Assembly (NCBI GenBank): GCA_028284625.1
Contig: JANQRH010000004.1
Location: forward strand, 1 to 64,000
Length of the DNA: 64,000 nucleotides
Direction of reading: 5' to 3'
DNA from: Afifellaceae bacterium
GTDB taxonomy: Bacteria > Pseudomonadota > Alphaproteobacteria > Rhizobiales > Afifellaceae
The notes beneath the pieces are model-generated. The model saw only the letters and a program-made list of their open reading frames with translations, did not search any database and was not told the origin of the DNA. The position numbers and the translations under genes were made by a program. Below, piece after piece: positions 52,778-61,047 of the stretch (its first letter is position 1; every line of letters starts with the position of its first letter).

Positions 52778-54409
52778 ATGGCCTGGTTGCTACCGCCTGA
52801 GCGGGACATTGGCGTACTCAAGGCCCCGATCCGCTCAACGCTCGTTCTGCTTGGCCTTTTTCTTCTCGTGCTTCTGGGATTCGGCCTCCTGGAAAGGCTC
52901 GGCGTCGATTCCGGGCTCGCCCCCGTCGGCGTACTTGGTGCAGCACTCGCCGTCTTCATCGTCGCGGCCTTGCTGGCGCATAGCCGTCGGGCGGTGGATT
53001 TCTACCTGGCTGACCGCAAGACGCCGGCTTCCTTCAACGGATTGGCGGCGGCCGCCACGCTTGCCGGGCTCCTGACCATCGGGCTCGCCGGCGGCGCCTA
53101 TGCGCGCTACGCCGACTTCCTGGTCACAGCGGCAGGCCTCGCAACCGGGTTCTTGCTGATGGCCGTCGTCCTTTCGCCGGGCCTCAGGCGAGCTGACGCT
53201 TACTCCGCCGGAGACTATCTGGCCGCGCGCTATGGCGGGCTCTGGGTCCGCCTGACGTGGGCGTGCGTGGCGTTCGTTGTCTGCTTCCTTTTGCTCGTTG
53301 CCCATCTGAAAGTTACAGCACCGCTCTTCGCAACAATCGTCGGCATGGACCCAACCTATGCGCTTTATGCCGTCGCCGGCGTCACCGTATTCACCGTTTT
53401 GCCAGGCGGCATGCGCTCGCAGACTTGGACGCAAGCCGTCCAATACCTCCTGATCGTTTTTGCCTGCCTGGTGCCCGCCGGCTCGCTGATCTTCAGAGGC
53501 ACCGCCGGCGACGTGGCCTTGCAGCAAGAATTTGCGACCGTGCTGAGGGACGCACTGCCCAATTGGGAAAACGATGAGGCGACTCGCGGTGCGCTCTTGC
53601 CATTCCTCCTCGCCGCAGCGGGCGCAGCATCCCTTCCGCTTCTGATGGCGCAAACGCTTGCGGCCGCCTCCACGCGCGGCGCATTTATGACCATGGGATG
53701 GGCGGTGATCTACGGCGCCATCCTGGTGACGGTTGGCCTGCTTCTGGCGCTCCTTCTTGGCGAGACCGGCGATTGGAATGCTGCAGAGGGTCTTCTGCAG
53801 GTCGCCGCCCTGTTCGCCACATTGCCGGCGGCGCTCGCCGGTCTCGTGCTCGCCGGCGTTCTCGCAGCTCTGTTTGCCATCGGGCTGGCGTCGCTCTTTG
53901 CCGCGACATGCGCTATCAGCCACGAAGTCTGGGACGAGACGGTCGATACAAAAGGTCCTGAGGGCCGCCGCATTCTCGTTGCTCGGCTGGTTCTGATTGT
54001 CGTCACCGTCGCAGCAGCCGTGCTCGTACCGGTCCTGAATGTCGAACCGTCCGCGCTTTTAAGCTGGGCGCTGGCGCTCTCCGCATCGGGTGGGATGGCG
54101 CCGATCCTGATCGGTCTGTGGTGGAAGCGCGCCATCGATATCGGCGCGATCGCGGGCATTGTCGCAGGCTTCGGCTTCACCGGCCTGGCGTTCGTCCTAG
54201 AACAATCCGGGCTCTTCGGTGGCGCGGAGAGCGGCGGCATCGCGGCCATCGGCGCACCGGTCGCCGCAATCATCGGCCTCACGATCTCCGTGGCGGTGAC
54301 TATTGGCGTGTCGTTGGTTATGCCCACACCTGAGCCGGACAAGGAGCGCGAAGCCGACGGGCTTGGGAGCCGCAGCGACGAGATCGCGATCCGCGAGCGG
54401 CCGGCCTAA
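52778..54409 (+). CDS. Sodium:solute symporter (SLC5, ActP-like)
   Basis: 543 residues with about 13 membrane helices. Family features include YLADRKTPASFNGLAAAATLAG (a sodium-site region), YARYADFLVTAAG, the conserved RRADAYSAGDYLAARYG and GGMRSQTWTQAVQYLLI. It resembles the VC_2705-type symporter subgroup adjacent to acetate permease ActP. Divergent from the response regulator, 173 bases apart. The most likely cargo is a short carboxylate such as acetate, given the CrbS-like neighbour. The N-terminus carries an extra membrane pair before the SLC5 core. Confidence 0.87.
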   Translation: MAWLLPPERDIGVLKAPIRSTLVLLGLFLLVLLGFGLLERLGVDSGLAPVGVLGAALAVFIVAALLAHSRRAVDFYLADRKTPASFNGLAAAATLAGLLTIGLAGGAYARYADFLVTAAGLATGFLLMAVVLSPGLRRADAYSAGDYLAARYGGLWVRLTWACVAFVVCFLLLVAHLKVTAPLFATIVGMDPTYALYAVAGVTVFTVLPGGMRSQTWTQAVQYLLIVFACLVPAGSLIFRGTAGDVALQQEFATVLRDALPNWENDEATRGALLPFLLAAAGAASLPLLMAQTLAAASTRGAFMTMGWAVIYGAILVTVGLLLALLLGETGDWNAAEGLLQVAALFATLPAALAGLVLAGVLAALFAIGLASLFAATCAISHEVWDETVDTKGPEGRRILVARLVLIVVTVAAAVLVPVLNVEPSALLSWALALSASGGMAPILIGLWWKRAIDIGAIAGIVAGFGFTGLAFVLEQSGLFGGAESGGIAAIGAPVAAIIGLTISVAVTIGVSLVMPTPEPDKEREADGLGSRSDEIAIRERPA

Positions 54410-54714
54410 CGCGGTTCCGACTCGCCCTCGCGCGGCATGCCCTTAAAATCCCGGACGATCGCGAACAGATTCGCCATGGCGCGATCGGCAATAAGCGCCA
54501 CCCGCGCCATCGCCTCCCCGCCGGAACGCGGCCCAGCGCTCTCTTCAGCAAGCAAGGCAACACGCGCCTCTAGCGCCTCGATGCGGGCCTCAAGCCGCGC
54601 AACCTCATCATCGCGCAGAGCGGCGGGGTTCCCGGCCGCGACCGGCCCGGCGAGAAGGCCGGCCGTCAGGCCGGCAAGCGCAAGAGCGAGGAAATGGAGG
54701 CGGTGTGTCTTCAT
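54406..54714 (-). CDS. Small secreted protein with coiled coil
   Basis: 102 residues from ATG 54714 (ATG 54729 is an alternative). A signal peptide (HRLHFLALALAGLTAGLLAGPVAAG) precedes a helical region (DDEVARLEARIEALEARVALLAEE) with heptad-like Leu/Ala spacing, then an acidic tail. No family is recognised. It overlaps the symporter stop by four bases on the opposite strand and is divergent from the DUF952 gene. Confidence 0.65.
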   Translation of the reverse strand: MKTHRLHFLALALAGLTAGLLAGPVAAGNPAALRDDEVARLEARIEALEARVALLAEESAGPRSGGEAMARVALIADRAMANLFAIVRDFKGMPREGESEPR

Positions 54715-54795
54715 CGGCACGGCGAGCATAGTCGCGTGCCGCGAACGACGAAAGCCGGTTGCCCGTTCCGCATCGCAATCTATCCTGGCACGGCC

Positions 54796-55143
54796 ATGTC
54801 CGCGTTGATCTACAAAATCTGCCCCGAGCCGCTGTGGCGCGCCGCGGCGGCGGCCGGCCGGTTCGAGGGCGCGCCGAACGATCGGGCCGACGGCTTCATT
54901 CATTTCTCCAGCGCCGATCAGATGCGCGAGACGGCCGCGCTGCATTTCGCTGGCCAGACGGACCTTGTTCTCGTCGCCGTGGACACCGACGCGCTGGGCA
55001 ACGCGCTTCGCTGGGAACGCTCGCGCGGTGGCGCGCTCTTCCCACACCTTTATGGTCCGCTCCAACTTTCAGCCGTGCGGCGCGTCGAGAAGCTGCCGCT
55101 TGGTCCCGACGGAGCGCATGTCTTTCCTGAGGGCGTCCCGTGA
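54796..55143 (+). CDS. DUF952 family protein
   Basis: 115 residues from ATG 54796, chosen over 54694 because of the family start (MSALIYKICPEPLWRAA). The DUF952 core is FEGAPNDRADGFIHFSSADQMRETAALHFAGQTDLVLVAVD, followed by LRWERSRGGALFPHLYGPL; the FIHFS and FPHLYG motifs are diagnostic. Function unknown. It overlaps pyrD by four bases (GTGA), a pairing seen in many alphaproteobacteria. Confidence 0.9.
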   Translation: MSALIYKICPEPLWRAAAAAGRFEGAPNDRADGFIHFSSADQMRETAALHFAGQTDLVLVAVDTDALGNALRWERSRGGALFPHLYGPLQLSAVRRVEKLPLGPDGAHVFPEGVP

Positions 55144-56228
55144 CCATCGCCGACAGCGCCAGCGGCGTGCTCAGGCTGCTTGACCCGGAACGCGCGCATC
55201 GATGGGCGATCCGCAGCGCGCGCTTCTCAGGCAGGCGCGGGCGCACCGCGCCGCGTGACCCGCGCCTCAGCCACACGATTCTGGGCCTGCAATTCCCCAA
55301 CCCGATCGGGCTCGCCGCCGGCTTCGACAAGAACGCGGAGATCCCCGACGCCATGCTGGCGCTTGGCTTCGGCTTCGTGGAGGTCGGCACGCTGACGCCG
55401 CTGCCGCAGGACGGCAATCCGAAGCCGCGGCTTTTTCGGCTTTCAGCTGACCGCGCCATCATCAACCGCCTCGGCTTCAACAATGAAGGACACGAAGCCG
55501 CGCTGGAGCGGCTGGATACGCGCGCCAATCGTGACGGCATCGTCGGCATCAATATCGGCGCCAACCGCAACAGCGACGATCGCCTCTTCGACTATGTCGC
55601 CGGCGTTCGGCTCTTCGCGCCGGAGGCGTCTTATCTCACGGTCAACGTTTCTTCTCCGAACACGCCGGGCCTGCGCGCCCTACAGACCGGCGACGCCCTG
55701 ACGGAGCTGCTCGGTGTTATCGCCGAGGCGCGCAAGGCCGCGGAGGACGAATGCGGCCGTGCAACGCCACTGCTTTTGAAGATCGCGCCGGACATGGACG
55801 ATACCGCCCTCGCCGCTCTGGTCGAGACGGTCCTGGACCAAAGCATCGACGGACTGATCATCTCCAACACCACAGTGAGCCGTCCCGAGCTCAAGTCCAA
55901 GCAGCATGCAACCGATAGCGGCGGCCTCTCCGGCCCGCCGCTTCTGGAGCTCTCCACGGCAATGCTGGCGCGCGCCCGGCAGCTCGCCGGACCTGACCTA
56001 GTGCTTGTCGGCGTCGGCGGCGTCGACGGCGCGGCAAACGCATGGTCGAAGATCGCCGCCGGCGCCGATCTCGTGCAGCTTTACACCGGTTTGATCTTCG
56101 AGGGACCGTCGCTCCCCCGACGCATTGTCGCCGACCTCCTCAAGCGCTTGGAAGAACGCAACGTCAAGCATATCCGCGACATCCGCGGCATCGAGACGGA
56201 GCGCTGGGCCGCCGCCTGGCCGCAATGA
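55140..56228 (+). CDS. pyrD: Quinone-dependent dihydroorotate dehydrogenase
   Basis: 362 residues from a GTG at 55140. Class 2 type: an N-terminal membrane-associating helix region (about 1-45) precedes the barrel with LGLQFPNPIGLAAGFDKNAE, the FMN-binding NVSSPNTPGLRALQ with catalytic Ser, KIAPDMDD, and the phosphate-binding VGVGGVDGA. It oxidises dihydroorotate to orotate in pyrimidine synthesis, feeding electrons to quinone. Translationally coupled to DUF952. Confidence 0.95.
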   Translation: MTIADSASGVLRLLDPERAHRWAIRSARFSGRRGRTAPRDPRLSHTILGLQFPNPIGLAAGFDKNAEIPDAMLALGFGFVEVGTLTPLPQDGNPKPRLFRLSADRAIINRLGFNNEGHEAALERLDTRANRDGIVGINIGANRNSDDRLFDYVAGVRLFAPEASYLTVNVSSPNTPGLRALQTGDALTELLGVIAEARKAAEDECGRATPLLLKIAPDMDDTALAALVETVLDQSIDGLIISNTTVSRPELKSKQHATDSGGLSGPPLLELSTAMLARARQLAGPDLVLVGVGGVDGAANAWSKIAAGADLVQLYTGLIFEGPSLPRRIVADLLKRLEERNVKHIRDIRGIETERWAAAWPQ

Positions 56229-56301
56229 GCAAGGTGGAGCACAATGCGCGGCCGTGATATTTCCACTCCGATGCCAAAGGCAGGCGATGGCGGGAGGTCG
56301 G

Positions 56302-56673
56302 ATGGCCCAAGTTGAGCCGCTCTATGAGAAGTTCGGTGGCCTGGCGGCCGTGGCTCGCCTCGTCTTCGCCCTTTATGATCGCGTTCTGCGCTCTCGGCGA
56401 TTGGCGCCCTACTTCGCCAAGGCCGATATGAGCCAGCTGATCGACCACCAAACGCAGTTCCTGGCGTCGGTGATGGGCGGCCCGGCAAGCTACACCGACG
56501 CGCATCTGAAGGACGTGCATGCGCGCCTTCACATCAGCGACGGCGACTTCGATGAGATGATGCAACATCTGGAGGAGACGCTCAAAACCTCCGGCGTGAC
56601 GGAGGATGACATGAACGCGGTGCTGAGCAATCTCAACGACCGCCGCCGCTACATCGTCAACGGCAAAGGCTAG
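56302..56673 (+). CDS. Truncated hemoglobin, group I
   Basis: 123 residues from ATG 56302, which follows GGGAGG; upstream in-frame ATGs are less well placed. It has the group I globin pattern: YEKFGGLAAVARLV (A/B helices), B10 Tyr in FALYDRVL, DHQTQFLASVMGGP, and the proximal haem His H73 (HLKDVHARLHIS). It binds oxygen or nitric oxide in the cytoplasm. It follows pyrD by 73 bases on the same strand. Confidence 0.88.
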   Translation: MAQVEPLYEKFGGLAAVARLVFALYDRVLRSRRLAPYFAKADMSQLIDHQTQFLASVMGGPASYTDAHLKDVHARLHISDGDFDEMMQHLEETLKTSGVTEDDMNAVLSNLNDRRRYIVNGKG

Positions 56674-56686
56674 TCGCTTCTCGGGT

Positions 56687-58060
56687 TCAGGAAGCGGCCG
56701 GAAAGGTGCGCGGAACGAGCTGCCGCATGCGCCAATGAAAGGTCACGCTGCGCGCGCCGAGGAAGATCAGCAACGCCATCCACAGCCCGTTGTTGCCAAA
56801 GAGCGGCGTCAGCACCGCCCATGCGATCAGATAGACCAGCAACGACGCCAGCATCATGTTGCGCATGTCGCGCGACCATGTCGCGCCGATGAAGATGCCG
56901 TCCATCTGAAAAGCCACGGCGCCGATCAATGGCGTCAGGACCGCCCAAAGCATGAAGTGGCGCGCGGTCTCACGCACGTCTTCCGCCGTCGTCATCAGAT
57001 CGATGATGAGACCGCCGGAAGCCAGATAGATGAGACTGAGCGCCAGTCCGGTGCCAAGGCCCCATGCGGTGGTGAGACGCACAGTGCGCTCAAATGCCGG
57101 GCGGAAGCGTGCGCCGACGGCGCGGCCGGCCAACTGCTCCGCAGCCGTGGCGAAGCCGTCGAGGAGGTAGCCGCCGACCAGGAAGAAATGCATGAGGATG
57201 GCGTTGGCGGCGAGCACGACCGCGCCGAACTGCGCACCTTGCCGCGTGAAAAAGGCGAACGCGAAGAGCAGCGTGAAGGAGCGGATCATGATGTCGCGGT
57301 TCACGCCGATGAGGCGCGAGAAGCCGTGTCGGTCGAAGACGCGCGCCCGCGACGGAAGCTGCGATCGTGGCGCGAGCTTCAGGACGAGCGGTATCTGCGC
57401 GGCGACAACGATCGCCTCCGCAAGCACTGATGCCCACGCAACGCCGGGGACGCCAAGTCCCATCCCCATGACGAACCACACGGAGAACCCGACATTGAGA
57501 AGACCAAGCAGCGTCTGCACGGCGAGCACGGTGACAGGGCGCCCGAGCCCGACCAGCCAGCCGAGCAGCACGAAATTGGTGAGCGTGAAGGGCGCCGCCC
57601 AAATGCGGATGGCAAGATAGTCCCGCGCCGCGTCGAGCACGCCCGCCCCGGGGTCCATGAACCACACACTGATTTCGATGAACGGATAATGCAGCACGAG
57701 GATCAACGCCCCCGCCGCGCCAGCAACGATGAGCGCACGGAGGAGAACCGCCACGATCTCCTTGCTGTCGCCGGCGCCGACGGCCTGCGCCGTCAGTCCC
57801 GTCGTGCCGGACCGCAGAAAGTTGCACGTCGTGAACAGGATATCGAGGATGATCGCGCCGATGGCGATGCCGCCGATCAGCGCCGCGACGCCGAGCTGCC
57901 CGATGACGATCGTATCGACGATGCCGATCAGCGGCACGGTGATGTAGGCAAGCGTCATCGGCACCGCGAGCCGGAAGACGGCGCGATGCGTCACCTCAAA
58001 CGGACGAATTTCGGCGGCCGCGGAGGCGTCGCCGGCCCGCACCGCGGGGCTCTCGTTCAT
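56687..58060 (-). CDS. MATE family efflux protein (DinF-like)
   Basis: 457 residues, 12 membrane helices in two halves. The first half opens LAVPMTLAYITVPLIGIVDTIVIGQLG, typical of the DinF branch; VGAGD and GRPVTVLAVQTLLGLLNVG lie in the helix 3-6 region. It exports organic cations using a proton or sodium gradient. Convergent with the globin gene, 13 bases apart. A partial repeat element lies upstream at 58094. Confidence 0.9.
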   Translation of the reverse strand: MNESPAVRAGDASAAAEIRPFEVTHRAVFRLAVPMTLAYITVPLIGIVDTIVIGQLGVAALIGGIAIGAIILDILFTTCNFLRSGTTGLTAQAVGAGDSKEIVAVLLRALIVAGAAGALILVLHYPFIEISVWFMDPGAGVLDAARDYLAIRIWAAPFTLTNFVLLGWLVGLGRPVTVLAVQTLLGLLNVGFSVWFVMGMGLGVPGVAWASVLAEAIVVAAQIPLVLKLAPRSQLPSRARVFDRHGFSRLIGVNRDIMIRSFTLLFAFAFFTRQGAQFGAVVLAANAILMHFFLVGGYLLDGFATAAEQLAGRAVGARFRPAFERTVRLTTAWGLGTGLALSLIYLASGGLIIDLMTTAEDVRETARHFMLWAVLTPLIGAVAFQMDGIFIGATWSRDMRNMMLASLLVYLIAWAVLTPLFGNNGLWMALLIFLGARSVTFHWRMRQLVPRTFPAAS

Positions 58061-58093
58061 GTCGGCGTGACCGTGAATCTAAAGCCGACCCTT

Positions 58094-58120
58094 AGAGCAT
58101 GATTCCGAAAAGTGGAAACG
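58094..58120. repeat. Partial GCATGATC-type palindromic repeat (left half)
   Basis: AGAGCATGATTCCGAAAAG matches the left arm of the complete copy at 63002-63047; the right arm is missing here. It is upstream of the MATE gene. Confidence 0.7.
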
Positions 58121-58139
58121 TGCCGGAACGCAGGCGCGC

Positions 58140-58553
58140 CTATTGCGTGACGGACTCCGCTTCGCCGTCGACGAGAAAAGCGCCGGTGCCGACGATATGG
58201 TCATCGATCATGATGGCGAAATAGTAGTTTTGCCCGGGTGCGGCGTTGGCGGGAACGGTGGCCGCGCTCTCAAAATTCCCGCCAGCGCTGATCGACCCAG
58301 AGCCCACCGGCTGCACGGCGTCGAAATCCTGGCCGCTCCACACAATCACCGAACGTTCGGCGGGAAGACAGCGCGCCGATAGCGTCACCTCGCGATCGGC
58401 CGATCCGCTCGGCGGCATCACGTCGATATCGACGTCGAGATAGCGAATGATCTTCTGTGGGCGGCAGACTTCCTCTTCAGCCGCCGCGGGAATGGCCAGT
58501 GCCAGCCCCGCAATGACGCCGCACGCCGTAACTAGAAAGCGCCGTCTGAGCAT
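58140..58553 (-). CDS. Secreted hypothetical protein
   Basis: 137 residues starting after GGGGTAAG. A signal peptide, possibly with a twin-arginine start (MLRRRFLVTACGVIAGLALAIPAAAE), is followed by a beta-rich domain with two cysteines (EVCRPQK, SARCLPA) and a C-terminal VGTGAFLVDGEAES strand. No family is recognised; it should reside in the periplasm. Confidence 0.78.
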   Translation of the reverse strand: MLRRRFLVTACGVIAGLALAIPAAAEEEVCRPQKIIRYLDVDIDVMPPSGSADREVTLSARCLPAERSVIVWSGQDFDAVQPVGSGSISAGGNFESAATVPANAAPGQNYYFAIMIDDHIVGTGAFLVDGEAESVTQ

Positions 58554-58618
58554 CGCTTACCCCATCCGGTTGGAGTGCCTTTCATATATGACACTATGCC
58601 AGCGAAGAGAGCGCAACC

Positions 58619-58903
58619 TCAATCCATGCGCCGAGCCCGCCCGCCAAGGCGTAAAAGTCGCATTATGATGAATAGCGGCACCACAATCATGGCGCCGGCG
58701 ATGAGATATTCCAACGCGTCGGCGAAGAACGCGAAGCCCATATTGTAGATGCGCTCCACCAGGCCCCGCGCCCAGAGCCAGATCTGCCAGGGCCGGATGT
58801 CGAGCGCCGACATCACCAGGCCGACGATGAAGGACAGGACGAGCAGGCGCACGCCGACGCGGAGCGGCGTGTCTCCCAAGAAGCGCGAAAGACCTCCCGA
58901 CAT
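58619..58903 (-). CDS. Small inner-membrane protein (DUF6460-like)
   Basis: 94 residues with two membrane helices (about 14-36 and 60-84). FLGDTPLRVGVRLLVLSFIVGLVMSALDI and the Trp/Arg-rich RPWQIWLWARGLVERI resemble a small membrane family common in Rhizobiales (I believe DUF6460). Function unknown. Confidence 0.75.
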   Translation of the reverse strand: MSGGLSRFLGDTPLRVGVRLLVLSFIVGLVMSALDIRPWQIWLWARGLVERIYNMGFAFFADALEYLIAGAMIVVPLFIIMRLLRLGGRARRMD

Positions 58904-59002
58904 CTGCGCCCTATTCTGTCTTGAGCCCTGACCGGCTCATGATCCGGATCACGCCTAGGTATAGCGCGCGCTCACGCGCCACAAGCCGCCCTCGGCTGAC
59001 CG

Positions 59003-60628
59003 TCAGCTCTTCTGCGGCAAGAGCGTCTCCAACGTCTCCAGCCGATCGGCTTCCGCCGGCGGCTTGTCCCATCTCAGCCGGCTGATCCGCGGGAAACGCA
59101 TGGCGACGCCCGACTTATGGCGCGTTGAGCGCGACAGGCCCTCAAAGGCCACTTCAAGAACGAGGCCATGATCCGGCTCCGCCCGCACGGCGCGGACCGG
59201 CCCGAAGCGCTCGACCGTGTTGTTGCGCACATAGCGATCGAGCTCCTTCAGCTCCTCATCCGTGAAGCCGAAATAGGCCTTGCCCACCGGCACGAGCTCC
59301 GCCGCGTCATCCGGTCCCGCCCAAACGCCGAACGTATAGTCGGAATAGTACGATGAGCGTTTGCCGTGGCCGCGCTGTGCATACATCAACACCGCATCGA
59401 CGATGTGCGGGTCGCGCTTCCACTTGAACCACGGGCCCTTGGGACGACCGGGAACATACGGCGCGTCCCACCGTTTCAGCATCAGCCCTTCGGCGACCTC
59501 ATGAATGCGCTGATCGGTCGGCGGATCGGCGCGCAGCTTCGCAAGCGTGTCCCAATCGTCGAAGCCGACCAGCGACGACGCGTCGATACGCGGCGAGGCG
59601 TGTGCCGCGATGAAGCGTTCCAGGCGCGCGCGGCGCTCTTTGAACGGAAGCGGCCGCATGTCCTCCGCACCGTCCTGCAGAAGATCGTAGGCCCGAAGAA
59701 AGGCCGGATGGCTGGCAAGCAGCTTGCTTGAAACCGTCTTCCGGTTGAGGCGCTGTTGCAAATCACCGAAGGGCGCAATCGCCACCGCGCCGTCGACCTC
59801 GCGCGCGACAAGCAACTCGCCATCGATGGCGCCGTCGAAATCGAGATGCTCCAGCATGTCCGGAAACGCGGCGGAGATATCGTCGCCGGTCCGCGAGTAG
59901 AGCTTGCGCACACCGCCATCGCTCACCGCCTGGACGCGCACGCCGTCCCATTTCCATTCCGCCGCGTAATCTTGTGCGTTGAGCTTCGCGAGCTCACCCT
60001 CCGCCAAAGGCTGCGCCAGCATGACCGGGCGAAACGGCGCCAGTGCCGCACTGACCGGTCGCTCACCCCTGCCCTCCAGCCAAAGAAAGAGCGCGTCGTA
60101 AGGCGGCTCCAAGCCATGCCACAGTTCTTCGATCTCCGTGACGTCCTTGTCGCCGAGCCGCGCCAGCGCCTGCTTGGCAAGCCGAGCGGTGACGCCGACG
60201 CGCAGACCCCCCGTGACCAGCTTGACCAGGGCGTAGCGCCCGCTCGCGTCGAGCCGATCCAGCCAGGCCTCGACCAGACGCGGACCCTCAAGCCGAGAGG
60301 CGGCTTGCTGTGCCTCCACGACCTCTGCCAGCCGCGGGACGGATTCGCCCTCCCCCTCCGTCGGCCAGACCAAAGCGATCGTCTCGGCGAGATCGCCGAC
60401 ATAATCGTAGGAATAGCGGAAGAGCACTTCGTCCATGCGCTCCACCACAAGGCCACGCAGCATGGCCGGCTTCACACTGGCGATCGACAGATCGCCCGTG
60501 ATGGCGGCAAGCGCATAGCCGCGATCGGGATCCGGCGTCGCACCAAAATAATCGACGAGCAGCCTAAGCTTGCCGTTGCGGCCGGGCGTCAGAACAAGTC
60601 GGTCGAGAAGCGTGGCGAAAGCCTGCAT
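59003..60628 (-). CDS. ATP-dependent DNA ligase (damage-response type)
   Basis: 541 residues from ATG 60628. The N-terminal DNA-binding domain (1-200) is followed by the nucleotidyltransferase core with the adenylated Lys K226 in motif I (EWKWDGVR), motif III (DFDGAIDGEL), motif IV (EGLMLKR) and motif V (WFKWKRD), and by an OB domain. It resembles the bacterial ATP ligases that are usually found with a metallo-beta-lactamase-fold exonuclease and a DEXH helicase and called cisplatin-damage-response ligases; neither partner is in the window. It adds to, rather than replaces, the essential NAD-dependent ligase. Confidence 0.92.
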   Translation of the reverse strand: MQAFATLLDRLVLTPGRNGKLRLLVDYFGATPDPDRGYALAAITGDLSIASVKPAMLRGLVVERMDEVLFRYSYDYVGDLAETIALVWPTEGEGESVPRLAEVVEAQQAASRLEGPRLVEAWLDRLDASGRYALVKLVTGGLRVGVTARLAKQALARLGDKDVTEIEELWHGLEPPYDALFLWLEGRGERPVSAALAPFRPVMLAQPLAEGELAKLNAQDYAAEWKWDGVRVQAVSDGGVRKLYSRTGDDISAAFPDMLEHLDFDGAIDGELLVAREVDGAVAIAPFGDLQQRLNRKTVSSKLLASHPAFLRAYDLLQDGAEDMRPLPFKERRARLERFIAAHASPRIDASSLVGFDDWDTLAKLRADPPTDQRIHEVAEGLMLKRWDAPYVPGRPKGPWFKWKRDPHIVDAVLMYAQRGHGKRSSYYSDYTFGVWAGPDDAAELVPVGKAYFGFTDEELKELDRYVRNNTVERFGPVRAVRAEPDHGLVLEVAFEGLSRSTRHKSGVAMRFPRISRLRWDKPPAEADRLETLETLLPQKS

Positions 60629-60639
60629 GGCCGGTGCAC

Positions 60640-60680
60640 TAGAGCATGATCGCAAGACGTGGACACCGGTTTTCCGATCC
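60640..60680. repeat. Degenerate GCATGATC-type repeat
   Basis: TAGAGCATGATCGCAAGACG and then GGACACCGGTTTTCCGAT form a worn copy of the element complete at 63002-63047, just upstream of the DNA ligase start. Confidence 0.65.
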
Positions 60681-60783
60681 GTTCACCAAGCGGACTCTGA
60701 AACCGCCGATGGGCGCCAGATTCCCATCTGCGGTTGCGCGGTTCAGGCGAATCGCAAACCTCCGTGAGCGCCGGCCATCGGGC

Positions 60784-60812
60784 TTGAAGTCCAAGCTGCC
60801 GCCTCCCAATTA
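60784..60812 (+). promoter_or_regulatory. Candidate promoter of the putative sRNA
   Basis: TTGAAG (60784-60789) and CAATTA (60807-60812) with 17 bases between them would start a transcript near 60819. The -10 is weak. Confidence 0.3.
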
Positions 60813-60818
60813 GATGAG

Positions 60819-60929
60819 AGCGGAGTGGGCTCCCGCGGTCCTGCCCCCCGTCTCGCGGGAGTTTCCTTCACCGGTTTACGGTGATCACCGCGGCGCCCGG
60901 TCCCGTCAGGGGTCGGGCGCTTTTCGTTT
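60819..60929 (+). ncRNA. Candidate small RNA or leader RNA with three hairpins
   Basis: Three consecutive stem-loops: CTCCCGCG/CGCGGGAG (60830-60861) with a 16-base C-rich loop, TCACCG/CGGTGA (60868-60884), and a terminator hairpin GCGCCCG/CGGGCGC (60893-60920) with TTTTCGTTT after it. A C-rich loop followed by a Rho-independent terminator is typical of alphaproteobacterial trans-acting small RNAs that pair with ribosome sites, but an attenuated leader of the downstream xth gene is possible. An open frame runs through it but has no ribosome site. Confidence 0.5.
60893..60929 (+). terminator. Rho-independent terminator
   Basis: GCGCCCG (60893-60899) pairs with CGGGCGC (60914-60920), with CCC/GGG pairing inside, followed by TTTTCGTTT. 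It is 119 bases before the xth start and 265 bases after the divergent ligase start, so it does not end any protein gene seen here. Confidence 0.75.
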
Positions 60930-61047
60930 CGGGCATTTCGTTTTCGGCATTTCATGTGGAGAGAGCGGTGCGGCGCTGGACACGACGACGCTCAGTCCGG
61001 ATCAAAACCGTCTGATCGCCCTGCTTATCGATCCCGCGTCCCATCCC

